From assembly GCF_000092125.1 (NCBI RefSeq), contig NC_014212.1, positions 124,001 to 188,000 of the forward strand: 64,000 bases of DNA, in the 5' to 3' direction. The stretch is from Allomeiothermus silvanus DSM 9946 (lineage in GTDB: Bacteria; Deinococcota; Deinococci; Deinococcales; Thermaceae). The notes beneath the pieces are model-generated. The model was not told the origin of the DNA. It searched no databases and worked only from the letters and a program-made list of their open reading frames with translations. This document shows positions 20,602 to 29,005 of the stretch, in pieces. Every line of letters begins with the position of its first letter. Position 1 is the stretch's first letter. Position numbers and translations under genes: made by a program.

Positions 20602-21009
20602 CTAGGGGGCCTCCTCTAGAGTTTGCAGAGCACGGCTCAAACGGACACGGGCCTCTTGGGCCAAGGGCTCGAGCTGTCGCCGGGTGGCTTCTTCAGTTAA
20701 GCTAAACATTGCCTCGGGGTCGAGGATGCTGACCTCAACCTCCCCCTCGAGCTGGCGTAGCACCACGTTGCAGGGCAGCAACAGCCCGATGTCACGGTCT
20801 GTATCTAGGGCCTGCCGGGCCAGGTTGGGGTTGCAGGCTCCCAGGATCAGGTACGGCTCGTACTCCAGGCCCAGCTTCTCCTTCAGGGTCTTTTGTACGT
20901 CAATCTCACTCAGAATGCCAAAGCCCTGGGCTTTCAGCGCTTCCACAGCTCGGGTCCTGACCTCGATCAAGTCACCCGACAAAATGGTTTTCATCGCGTA
21001 GTTCGACAC
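20602..21009 (-). CDS. DUF302-domain protein
   Basis: 135 residues from GTG 21009, chosen because GGAGGTAAAT lies just upstream. DUF302 features: VEALKAQGFGILSEIDVQKTL, LILGACNPNLARQALD, GLLLPCNVVLRQLEGE and a C-terminal helix. The two Cys are the ones commonly kept in this family. Cytoplasmic. It follows the multicopper oxidase gene by 10 nt, so it is probably in its operon. Confidence 0.88.
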   Translation of the reverse strand: MSNYAMKTILSGDLIEVRTRAVEALKAQGFGILSEIDVQKTLKEKLGLEYEPYLILGACNPNLARQALDTDRDIGLLLPCNVVLRQLEGEVEVSILDPEAMFSLTEEATRRQLEPLAQEARVRLSRALQTLEEAP

Positions 21010-21019
21010 ATTTACCTCC

Positions 21020-22498
21020 TCATCCCTTCACCTGCAAGATCCCCATCATTCCCCGGTCTTCGTGCTCGACGATATGGCAGTGGTAGACAGTGACCCCGCT
21101 GAAGTCGCGCAGGGGCACCGCGATCCGCACAACCTCGTTTTTGCGCAGGTTCACGGTATCCTTCCAGGCCCGGTAGGGCGCTGGCTTGCCGCCCCGCGAG
21201 AGCACCTGGAAGGGGTAGGTGTGCAGGTGGAAGGGGTGATCCATGTCGGTTTTGTTAACCAGCTCCCAGACCTCGAGGCTTCCTAATTGGGCCCGCACAT
21301 CTACCCGGGCCGGATCGAACATCTGGCCGTTGATAAAGAATTCAGCTTGCATCATTCGCTCGCCTAGCTCAAAGCGGCGGGTAGCGGCAGCCCTGGCGGG
21401 CTCGAGGCGTTCGACGGGGGCCAGCGAGGCCGGCAGCGGCAGGGGCTTGGGGCTGGCCGGGGCCACCACGGTGAGCAGGGTCTCGAGGCGGGTGGCCCCC
21501 ATGCCCATCATCCCCACGTTGCCCATGCCCCTCATGCCGCCGTGGTTCATCATCCCCATCCCTTGGCCCATCCCCGGGTCGCCCATACTGCCGCCGGGCA
21601 TCATCATCGCGCCACGGTTGTAGGGGAGGGCCTGCAGCCGATAGCTGCCGGGCCGTATCAGGCGCACGAGCACCTCGGCCCGTTCGCCGGGGGCCAGCAG
21701 GAGCTCGGGGAGCTCAACGGGCTTCTCGAGGAAGCCGCCGTCGGTGGCGATGAGGTAGAGGGGATGGTTTTCCAGCGCCAGCCGGTAGTAGCAGGCGTTG
21801 CTGGCGTTCAAGAGCCGCAGGCGCAGGGTGGCCTTCTGGGCACGCAGGGTCGGGCGCACGGCGGCGTTGACGGTGAGCAGGCTGCCTTCCCGGCCGTTCA
21901 TCCAGTCCATCTGGGTCCAGGCCGGGATCCGGTCGCCGGAGAACAGCCAGTCTTTGAGCACCAGGAGGTGTTCCTCGGCCCCCTTCAACTCGGGCAGGGC
22001 ATCGAGCGGCCCCTCCACCACCAGCAGGCCCGCCAGCCCCGCGTAGAGCTGTGGGGCCACCCGGCCGTGGACGTGGGGGTGGTACCAGTAAGTCCCCGCC
22101 GAGCCCTTGGGGATCGTGAACTCATAAAGGCGGCTCTCGCCGGGCTGGACCAGGGCCAGCGGGTCGTCCACGCTGGGGGGCACGTGCAAGCCGTGCAGGT
22201 GCAGGTTGGTAGCCTCGGGGAGGTTGTTGGTGAAGTTGAGCCGCACCGTCTCGCCCTCGCGCAGGCGCAGGGTAGGGCCGGGGAAGCCACCGTAGGTCAG
22301 CAGTTGGACGGGTTTGCCGCCCATAGTGAGATTGCTTTGTCGAGCAGCAATCTGCGCCTCGACCACGCCCTCGGCCCGGCGCACCTCGAGCGTGCGGGGC
22401 TGGGGAAAGGGGCTTTGGGCAAAGGCGGGGAGCCTCGAGAGGGCGTAGCTGCCCGCCAGGCCCAGGGCTCCGTACCTCAACAGTTCGCGTCGGTGCAT
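21020..22498 (-). CDS. Tat-exported multicopper oxidase (laccase / cuprous oxidase type)
   Basis: 492 residues. Twin-arginine start (HRRELLRYGALGLAGSYAL). Four copper-site motifs: NLHLHGLHVPP, TYWYHPHVHG, HPFHLHTYPFQVL and VTVYHCHIVEHEDRGM; the last holds the type 1 Cys and ligands. A Met/Gly-rich insertion (~residues 295-335, GMGMMNHGGMRGMGNVGMMG) resembles the substrate-guarding loop of CueO and Thermus laccase, so cuprous oxidase activity in the periplasm is likely. It is divergent from the DUF411 gene. A shared regulator box lies upstream. Confidence 0.93.
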   Translation of the reverse strand: MHRRELLRYGALGLAGSYALSRLPAFAQSPFPQPRTLEVRRAEGVVEAQIAARQSNLTMGGKPVQLLTYGGFPGPTLRLREGETVRLNFTNNLPEATNLHLHGLHVPPSVDDPLALVQPGESRLYEFTIPKGSAGTYWYHPHVHGRVAPQLYAGLAGLLVVEGPLDALPELKGAEEHLLVLKDWLFSGDRIPAWTQMDWMNGREGSLLTVNAAVRPTLRAQKATLRLRLLNASNACYYRLALENHPLYLIATDGGFLEKPVELPELLLAPGERAEVLVRLIRPGSYRLQALPYNRGAMMMPGGSMGDPGMGQGMGMMNHGGMRGMGNVGMMGMGATRLETLLTVVAPASPKPLPLPASLAPVERLEPARAAATRRFELGERMMQAEFFINGQMFDPARVDVRAQLGSLEVWELVNKTDMDHPFHLHTYPFQVLSRGGKPAPYRAWKDTVNLRKNEVVRIAVPLRDFSGVTVYHCHIVEHEDRGMMGILQVKG

Positions 22499-22528
22499 AA
22501 CGCCTCCTGGCCTTAGCCTGGGCCCGAG

Positions 22529-22574
22529 GTGTTAAGCCCGTGTAAAGAGGGGCGGGTTTACCAGCGCTTAACAC
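22529..22574. promoter_or_regulatory. two divergent direct-repeat boxes between the oxidase and DUF411 genes
   Basis: Minus strand box TTTACACGGGCTTAACAC (22546-22529) faces the oxidase; plus strand box TTTACCAGCGCTTAACAC (22557-22574) faces DUF411. Each is followed after 8 bp by a weak -10 (CAGGCT; TAGCTT). Together with 16631-16648 they define TTTACMNNSGCTTAACAC. The OmpR-type regulator encoded 2 kb downstream is the obvious candidate (inference). Confidence 0.65.
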
Positions 22575-22595
22575 GCCTGCGGTAGCTTCTGATCC

Positions 22596-23075
22596 ATGAG
22601 GAAGCTTATGATCCATCAACCCAACCGAAGACGAGCGCTGAAGCTGCTCGGCAGCCTCGCCCTGGGTCTGGCCAGCGGTGTCCTGGCGCAGCAGGGGCGG
22701 GCTCTGAAGGGGCTCGAGGCCACCCTCTACAAGTCACCTACCTGCGGCTGTTGCGGGGAGTACGTGAAATTCCTGCAGGCGCAGGGCGCCCTGGTGCAGG
22801 TGGTGTTGCAGGACGATCTCGGCCCCATCAAGCGCCGCTACGGGATTCCGCCCCAGGCCCAGAGCTGCCACACCCTGCGCCTCGCAGGCTACACCGTGGA
22901 GGGGCACGTCCCGCTCGAAGCCTTGCAAAAGCTCTTGCGTGAGCGGCCTAAGATCGACGGGATCGCCCTGCCAGGCATGCCCCTAGGAACGCCGGGGATG
23001 CCCGGCCCCAAAACCCAGCCCTACCGGGTGTTGGCTCTGGTCAAGGGGCGGCTCGAGCCTTTTATAACGCTCTAA
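22596..23075 (+). CDS. exported DUF411 metal-binding protein
   Basis: 159 residues. Start ATG 22596, 7 nt after TAGCTT. Twin-arginine-like signal (RRRALKLLGSLALGLASG), then the DUF411 motif YKSPTCGCCGEYVKFLQ with its Cys cluster and QSCHTLRLAGYTVEGHVP. A Met/Pro-rich loop follows (PGMPLGTPGMPG). Family members accompany copper oxidases and are thought to bind copper in the periplasm. The stop overlaps the stop of the convergent histidine kinase gene by 4 nt. Confidence 0.9.
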   Translation: MRKLMIHQPNRRRALKLLGSLALGLASGVLAQQGRALKGLEATLYKSPTCGCCGEYVKFLQAQGALVQVVLQDDLGPIKRRYGIPPQAQSCHTLRLAGYTVEGHVPLEALQKLLRERPKIDGIALPGMPLGTPGMPGPKTQPYRVLALVKGRLEPFITL

Positions 23076-24168
23076 GGGGCCTCAGGGTGAGGGGGCTGGG
23101 GCAGCGTAAACCAGAAAGTGCTGCCGCGCCCGGCCTCGCTCCTCAGACCCATCGTTCCCCCCATAGCCTCGACCAGGCCCTTGGCGATGGTCAGGCCTAC
23201 CCCGCTTCCGCCGTCCTGCCGGCTGCGGGCCGAGTCCACCCGGTAGAAGCGCTCAAAGACCCGCGCCTGATGCTCAGGGGGTATGCCCGGGCCGGTGTCG
23301 CGCACGCTAAAGCACACCCCGCTCGGCACTAGCCCGGCCTGGAGTACCACCTCCCCGCCGGACGGGGTGTGGCGCAGGGCGTTGGCGAGCAGGTTGGAGA
23401 GCACCTGTTGCAGGCGCTCGAGGTCGGCCCATACCGGGGGCAGTCGTGGGGGCACGTCCAGGCGCAAGGCCACCCCCTGCTCAGCAAAGACCAGCTCGAA
23501 GCGCTCCGCGGCTTGCCTAAGGGCCTCGGCGGGATCGAGCGGCTGGGGGCGAATTTCTACCGCGCCAGCTTCCACCCTCGAGACCAGCGAGAGATCCTCG
23601 ACCAGGCGGCGCATGGCCCGCACCTCGTGGGCGATGCGGTGGGCGGCCTGCTCGGGCGGTAGCACCCCGTCGGCCAGGGCCTCGGCGTAGCCCTGCAGCC
23701 CGGCCAGGGGGGTGCGCAGCTCGTGAGCGACGGAGCCGATGAGCTCGACGCGGCTCTGCTCGACCTTCTCCAGCGCCTCGGCCATGCGGTTGAAGTCCTG
23801 GGCGAGAGAGGCCAGCTCGTCGCGCCCCTGAACCTTCAGGCGGTTGCGGTAATGCCCCTGGGCGATCTCCCGGCTGCCGCAGGCCAGCAGTCGCACGCTC
23901 CGGCTGACCCGCCTCGAGACCACCCAGGCCGTGCCCGCCGCCAGCAACCCAGCCAACGGCAGCGAGGCCAGCCAGGCGGCGGTGAGGGTCGAGCGCAGGC
24001 CGCGCTCGAGGTCAGCGTGGAGGTCGGGGCCTTGTGGCCCGATGGCTGCTGCCATTTGCTCGATGTGCCTTTGATAGAAGCGCGGAGCCAGCCACTCCGC
24101 GAAGCCCAGCAGCGCCACCACCGCCACCAAGGCCGCCAGCAGGTGGGTCAGGAATAGCCGCGTGAACA

Positions 24169-24169
<1 letters not shown>
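23072..24169 (-). CDS. sensor histidine kinase
   Basis: 365 residues from ATG 24169. First TM helix (RLFLTHLLAALVAVVALLGF), a short periplasmic part of ~60 residues, second TM (AWLASLPLAGLLAAGTAWVV), HAMP (~residues 105-160), HisKA with SVAHELRTPLAGLQGYAEAL (phospho-His), then HATPase_c with LSNLLANALRHT, VRDTGPGIPPEHQARVFERF and GVGLTIAKGLVEAMGG. Its ATG overlaps the TGA of the response regulator, so they are coupled. The location suggests sensing of copper or another metal outside the membrane (inference). Confidence 0.93.
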
Positions 24170-24834
<665 letters not shown>

Positions 24835-24872
24835 CCAGACACCTCCAGGTTTGGTCGAGCCATCCTTGCTCG

Positions 24873-25490
24873 CTAGCGCACCGGGTTCTCCGGACCCCGG
24901 CCCCGGTACTTGTCCACGAAGGCCGCCGCGACCGCCGGGTCGAAGCGGTCCAGCCGCAGGATCTTGTTCCAGGCGGTGAGGATGAGCCGCTGTCCCAAAC
25001 CCTCGCGCCGGACCGCCAGCACCCCGTCCCACTGCCCCTGGTAGCGGTCCACCCAGGCCCGCAGGGTGCGCATAGCTTCTTCGCCGGGCTGGTCGTAGTA
25101 GATCACGATGTGGCCGTGCTCGAGCGAGTGCACCAGCTGCTCGTTGCGAGGAGCGGTGGTATAGATGCCGGGGTTGACCCAGGTGGTCCAGTGCGGCCCC
25201 GAGTTGGGCGGGTCGGTCTCGTAGGGCACCGTCTGGCCCGGCCCGACGTGCCCGCGTCCCTCATCGCGGGGGGTCTCAACCCGGCTCAGACCAGCTTGGC
25301 CCGCCGCCACCAGCGCGGGGAACTGGTTGGCCACCTGCTGGCCCTGCCACCACGACCAGCCTCCCCAGCCCAAGGCCAGGATGGCCAGGGCCCCGGCCCC
25401 CCACACCCTCCAGCGGGTATCTGGGCGGCGCGCGGAGGGCTGGGTGGGGTTGGCCGCAGCGAGCTTCTTCGATCTGGATTTCTTACCCAT
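24873..25490 (-). CDS. membrane-anchored DUF3105 protein
   Basis: 205 residues. Basic N-terminus, one TM segment (VWGAGALAILALGWGGWSWW), then the DUF3105 domain: YETDPPNSGPHWTTWVNPGIY, LVHSLEHGHIVIYYDQPG, and LTAWNKILRLDRFD. His and Tyr clusters suggest a metal or cofactor site on the outer face of the membrane. Function unknown. It is first in a probable operon with the response regulator and kinase, so it may take part in sensing (inference). Confidence 0.85.
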   Translation of the reverse strand: MGKKSRSKKLAAANPTQPSARRPDTRWRVWGAGALAILALGWGGWSWWQGQQVANQFPALVAAGQAGLSRVETPRDEGRGHVGPGQTVPYETDPPNSGPHWTTWVNPGIYTTAPRNEQLVHSLEHGHIVIYYDQPGEEAMRTLRAWVDRYQGQWDGVLAVRREGLGQRLILTAWNKILRLDRFDPAVAAAFVDKYRGRGPENPVR

Positions 25491-25800
25491 CTTCGCGCTC
25501 TCCTCTCGGGGTCGGTTGGTTTTTCCCTGACCCCGACGGGTGTTCCAGTACTGTACTTGCTATAGCATTAGATTGCCATAAGATCCGCTGGGCGCTGGTC
25601 TGGGTTCCAGCGTACAGTAACCAACGTAGGAGCCGGGATGCTCTCTTGGGTCGGGGTGGCTGCTCCTGGCCTGGCTGAACCCAACCTTAAGAGAGAACTC
25701 TTTCGAACGAGCCTGGCAGGGGGGAGCCTTCAGGATGAGTTCAGCATGAGGGGCTTATTCCCTTCAGGTATCGGCGCCAAGCTATGCCTCGGAGGTAAAC
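25491..25800. promoter_or_regulatory. divergent intergenic region with tandem TTCAGNATGAG repeats
   Basis: 310 bp without a convincing gene. Two contiguous 11-bp direct repeats, TTCAGGATGAG (25729-25739) and TTCAGCATGAG (25740-25750), with a third TTCAGG near 25766, lie upstream of the lipoprotein gene and look like a tandem regulator site. No firm -10/-35 was identified for either flank; TATAGC near 25561 on the minus strand is a weak candidate. Confidence 0.45.
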
Positions 25801-26790
25801 ATGAAACCCGATCTCCGTATGAAGCTCCTCACCTTTGGACTTGTGGGTCTCTTGGCCGCCTGCGGTAGCCAGACTGCGCAGAGCCCCGAGACCTCCCAGG
25901 ATGCACAGACGCTCTCGGAAACAGCCTTGGGCGACCTTAGCCTAACTGGCGCCATGTTGAGCGATGCTAGCGCGGCTAGTATGAGCTTGCAAAGCGTTCA
26001 GATAGGCAGTCTGGAAGCTAACGCCCAAAGCTGGGGCCTGCCCCGCCGGGTGACCCTGATCCTCAAGGCTTTGGGGCACTACATCCCGAATGCCGCCAGC
26101 GGCTCCTGCACCATCAGCAAGGATGGCGACCTGACTGACGCTGATGACGACGGGGTGCCGGTGAATGCCACGATCACCTTTACCTGTAGCGCCACCGGCC
26201 CGCTGGGCGCGACCTACGACACTGAGGGCTCCCTCACCCTCAAAGACACCAACGATGCCCAGGCCCAGAGCGGCTACAGCGTGGAGTTCCAGGGCTTCAA
26301 GACCCGCGTGAGCAGCGACGCCAACCACTCGGTAACCCGGACCCTGGAGGGCACCTACACCCTGGACCGCCAAACCAGCACCTACCAAATTCTCAAAAAA
26401 TACACCTACACTATCGAACGGAAAAACTTCTCCAACACCACCACCAGCAGCTTGGTCTTTGACGTCAGCAAGACCTACACCCCTGATCCATCCGCCCTGG
26501 ATGCCGGCAAGCCTTTCTCGGCGGGAACCATCGTGGTGGACAAGACCAGCCCGGGGAGCGCGGTCTGGACCCGCGACAACAACAACCGCACCCTGCAGTG
26601 GTACACCGACCCCAACCTGCACTGGAACCGCGCAGTCTGCCAGGCTCCGGAGCGCATCCTCAACTTCGACTCCGGCGCGAAGGTGTACACCTATACCAAC
26701 CCGGCGGGCCAGCAGTCCACCCTGCGGATCGCCTTTAGCGGCTGCGGCGATTTCCAGGTGACCTTCAACGGTCAGCCGGTAGCCAAGTAG
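25801..26790 (+). CDS. lipoprotein of unknown function
   Basis: 329 residues, good Shine-Dalgarno GGAGGTAAAC before ATG. N-terminal lipobox GLVGLLAACGS, so probably lipid-anchored on the outer side of a membrane. The rest is Thr/Ser/Asp-rich and beta-like (SGSCTISKDGDLTDADDDGV, ITFTCSATGP, RTLEGTYTLDRQ). Four Cys after the lipobox (in SCTI, FTCS, AVCQ, GCGD) may form disulfides. No family recognised. A terminator follows. Confidence 0.8.
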   Translation: MKPDLRMKLLTFGLVGLLAACGSQTAQSPETSQDAQTLSETALGDLSLTGAMLSDASAASMSLQSVQIGSLEANAQSWGLPRRVTLILKALGHYIPNAASGSCTISKDGDLTDADDDGVPVNATITFTCSATGPLGATYDTEGSLTLKDTNDAQAQSGYSVEFQGFKTRVSSDANHSVTRTLEGTYTLDRQTSTYQILKKYTYTIERKNFSNTTTSSLVFDVSKTYTPDPSALDAGKPFSAGTIVVDKTSPGSAVWTRDNNNRTLQWYTDPNLHWNRAVCQAPERILNFDSGAKVYTYTNPAGQQSTLRIAFSGCGDFQVTFNGQPVAK

Positions 26791-26808
26791 ATTCCTCACG
26801 GCGAATCA

Positions 26809-26835
26809 GGGCCGGAATATCCGGCCCTTTCTTTG
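26809..26835 (+). terminator. intrinsic terminator after the lipoprotein gene
   Basis: Perfect 8-bp stem GGGCCGGA / TCCGGCCC with loop ATA, followed by TTTCTTTG. Confidence 0.85.
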
Positions 26836-26989
26836 TTTCCCGGAGCTGCTCGAGCACGGCTACCAGTTCGTTGTACTCCTGAGCGTAGCGATAGCCGCGT
26901 ACAGGCCCACTCAAGATGACGACAAGCCGTACCGAAAGGGTCGGGCATTTCTCCCCCCTCGAGCGGGATATCCTAGCCCCAAGAGGCGT

Positions 26990-27026
26990 TGGTTTCGCCG
27001 CGCAGCGGGGTGGCGCCCTCTTCGCC
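26990..27026 (+). repeat. short GC-rich repeat upstream of the VIT1-type gene
   Basis: GGTTTCGCCGCGCAGCGGGG then TGGCGCC, a variant of the dispersed unit, lies 35 bp before the VIT1-type start. The ~270 bp between the lipoprotein and this gene hold nothing else that I can support. Confidence 0.7.
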
Positions 27027-27061
27027 ACCGGGCGGGGAGATGCTGCAAAAGGGAGGCGCTT

Positions 27062-27769
27062 ATGTACTCTAGAGTGCACGTCGAACAACACTTCACCGGC
27101 TCCGACACCGTGCGGGACATCGTGATCGGGATGTCGGACGGGCTTACCGTACCCTTTGCCCTGGCCGCGGGGCTCTCGGGGGCGGTGGACTCGAGCTTCG
27201 TGGTGCTGATCGCGGGGATTGCCGAGGTGGTGGCGGGCTCGATCGCGATGGGGCTGGGCGGTTACCTGGCGGCCCGCAGCGAGGCCGACCACTACCGGGC
27301 CGAACTCGAGCGCGAGTGGCGCGAGGTCAAGGAACTGCCCCAGGCCGAGACCGAAGAGGTACGCCAGGTGTTCCGGGGTTATGGGCTCGAGGGCGAACCG
27401 CTGGAGCAGGCCACCCGAGCGGTCATCGCCCGGCCTCAGACCTGGGTGGAGTTCATGATGAAAGAGGAGCTGGGGCTGGAAAAACCCGACCCCCGAAGGG
27501 CCCTGCGCAGCGCCCTGACCATTGGGGGCTCGTACGTGGTCGGTGGAGCGATCCCGCTACTGCCCTACGCGCTGCGCTTGCCGCTGGCCTCGGCCCTGAT
27601 CTGGAGTGTAGTGGTCACGCTGGTGGCCCTCTTGATTTTCGGCGCGGTGAAGGCGCGCTTCACCGGGATCTCCCTTTTCCGCGGAGCCTGGCAGACCGCA
27701 CTCGTGGGCGGGTTGGCCGCGGGGGCGGCTTACGGATTGGCCCGTGTGATCAGCGGTCTCGAGCACTAG
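27062..27769 (+). CDS. VIT1/CCC1-family iron/manganese transporter
   Basis: 235 residues, GGGAGGCGCTT before ATG. N-terminal DIVIGMSDGLTVPFALAAGLSGA is the family signature; then GIAEVVAGSIAMGLGGYLA with the conserved polar residues, a soluble Glu-rich segment (~70-125, LEREWREVKELPQAETEEV) likely forming the cytoplasmic metal-binding domain, and three further TM helices. It would move Fe2+/Mn2+ across the membrane, with proton exchange in known members. Its 3' end overlaps the convergent EamA gene by 20 bp. Confidence 0.92.
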   Translation: MYSRVHVEQHFTGSDTVRDIVIGMSDGLTVPFALAAGLSGAVDSSFVVLIAGIAEVVAGSIAMGLGGYLAARSEADHYRAELEREWREVKELPQAETEEVRQVFRGYGLEGEPLEQATRAVIARPQTWVEFMMKEELGLEKPDPRRALRSALTIGGSYVVGGAIPLLPYALRLPLASALIWSVVVTLVALLIFGAVKARFTGISLFRGAWQTALVGGLAAGAAYGLARVISGLEH

Positions 27770-28631
27770 TTCTCGAGCGCCAGTAATACTGCAAGCTATC
27801 AATCAGCGTGGCCGAGACCACCAGTGCGGCCCCCACCAGGCCTTGCGCCCCCAGGCGTTCGCCCAGCAGCAAGAAGGCAAACACTGAGGCCCATACCGGC
27901 TCGAGCACGTAAATGATCGCGGCCTCCGGCGCAGAGACCCGGCCCTGCCCCAAAGTCTGTAACAGCGTAGTAAGGGCAGTCGCGAATACTCCCAGATAGA
28001 AAATGGCAAACCAGGGAAAGCGGTCCCACTCCACCCTAGGTTGCTCCCAGAGCACCCAGGCCAATGCAAACAGCGCCGTACCATAGACTTGGACGGTGGT
28101 GAGGCCAAGGGCCGGGAGGCGTTTGGCATAGCTCTCCAGGCGGATGATGTATGCAGCGTAGGTGAAAGCGCAGCCTAGCGTCCAGAGATCGCCCAGGTTG
28201 GGCGGGGAGCCATCGTAGGAGAGAAGCCCCACCCCCACCACCGCCAGCGCCGCGGCGGCCCACACCGCAAGGCCGATCCGCCGCCCGAACAACCCCAGGA
28301 TGATCGGCACCAGGATCACGTTCAGCGCGGTGATGAAAGCACTCCGGCTGGCCGAGGTGTACTGCAGCCCCACCGCCTGGGTGGCGTATCCGGCCCATAG
28401 CCAAAACCCTAGCTCAAAGGCCGCTAGCCAAAGCACTCTCTGGCTTTGCTCGTCTTCTTTGCGGAGGGTGAGAGTAAAGGGCAAAAAGCACAGGCTTGCT
28501 ACCAGGAATCTCCCCAAGATGATTAGGCTAGGGCTGAGTACCTCTACCGTACCCTTGACGACCACGAAGGTAGTACCCCACAAAACCGTAACCAAATTGA
28601 GGTAGAGCAAACCCCACAGATGACCGCGCAC
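27750..28631 (-). CDS. EamA/DMT-family transporter
   Basis: 293 residues with ten hydrophobic segments in two EamA halves: LYLNLVTVLWGTTFVVVKGT at the start and LGVFATALTTLLQTLGQGRV ... LEPVWASVFAFLLLGERLG in the second half. Likely a drug/metabolite exporter; substrate unknown. GTG start 28631 with -10 TAGACT 6 nt upstream (leaderless). Confidence 0.9.
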   Translation of the reverse strand: MRGHLWGLLYLNLVTVLWGTTFVVVKGTVEVLSPSLIILGRFLVASLCFLPFTLTLRKEDEQSQRVLWLAAFELGFWLWAGYATQAVGLQYTSASRSAFITALNVILVPIILGLFGRRIGLAVWAAAALAVVGVGLLSYDGSPPNLGDLWTLGCAFTYAAYIIRLESYAKRLPALGLTTVQVYGTALFALAWVLWEQPRVEWDRFPWFAIFYLGVFATALTTLLQTLGQGRVSAPEAAIIYVLEPVWASVFAFLLLGERLGAQGLVGAALVVSATLIDSLQYYWRSRTSARDR

Positions 28632-28674
28632 TGCGCTAGTCTAACCTAAAGCTTCCCCACGCCGACTCAGCGCA

Positions 28675-28932
28675 TCAAGTACGCCATCGGCGCAGGTACT
28701 CCTGGTACCACGCTTCTAGCTTAGGGATCGATACTCCGCTAAGGGCGATGGGTTCGCCGTTTACCTCGAGTACCACCCCGGCGGTAAGAGTTCCTACCAT
28801 CTCCAGGACTTTTTGCCGTGCCTCGGGGCTCTCCTGCACGTCCAAGAACTCGAAAGGCAGATTTTTCTGCTTGAGGAATAGTTTAACGACCTCGCAAGGG
28901 CCGCAGCCGGTGAGGCCATAAACACGGATCAT
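28675..28932 (-). CDS. glutaredoxin-like protein
   Basis: 85 residues from ATG 28932. VYGLTGCGPCEVVKLFLKQK gives a CGPC redox motif at the first helix; FEFLDVQESPEARQ and a short C-terminal helix complete a thioredoxin/glutaredoxin fold, although TPP-GGxxIP-type loops are only partly kept (AGVVLEVNGEPIALSG). A -10 TACCTT lies 6 nt before the ATG, supporting this start over the longer frame. Confidence 0.85.
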   Translation of the reverse strand: MIRVYGLTGCGPCEVVKLFLKQKNLPFEFLDVQESPEARQKVLEMVGTLTAGVVLEVNGEPIALSGVSIPKLEAWYQEYLRRWRT

Positions 28933-29005
28933 ACCCTCAAGGTAGCAGATCCGCGGGGGCTTACCTGGGCTTTGCACTTTAGCTTGTGCTTTCGCCGGGC
29001 GGTGC

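Noticed and set aside
26765-26925. Short minus-strand frame with protein-like sequence (EYNELVAVLEQLRET)
   Set aside because: No ribosome site or promoter, only TTG or GTA-type starts, and it overlaps the lipoprotein terminator; not enough to call a gene.
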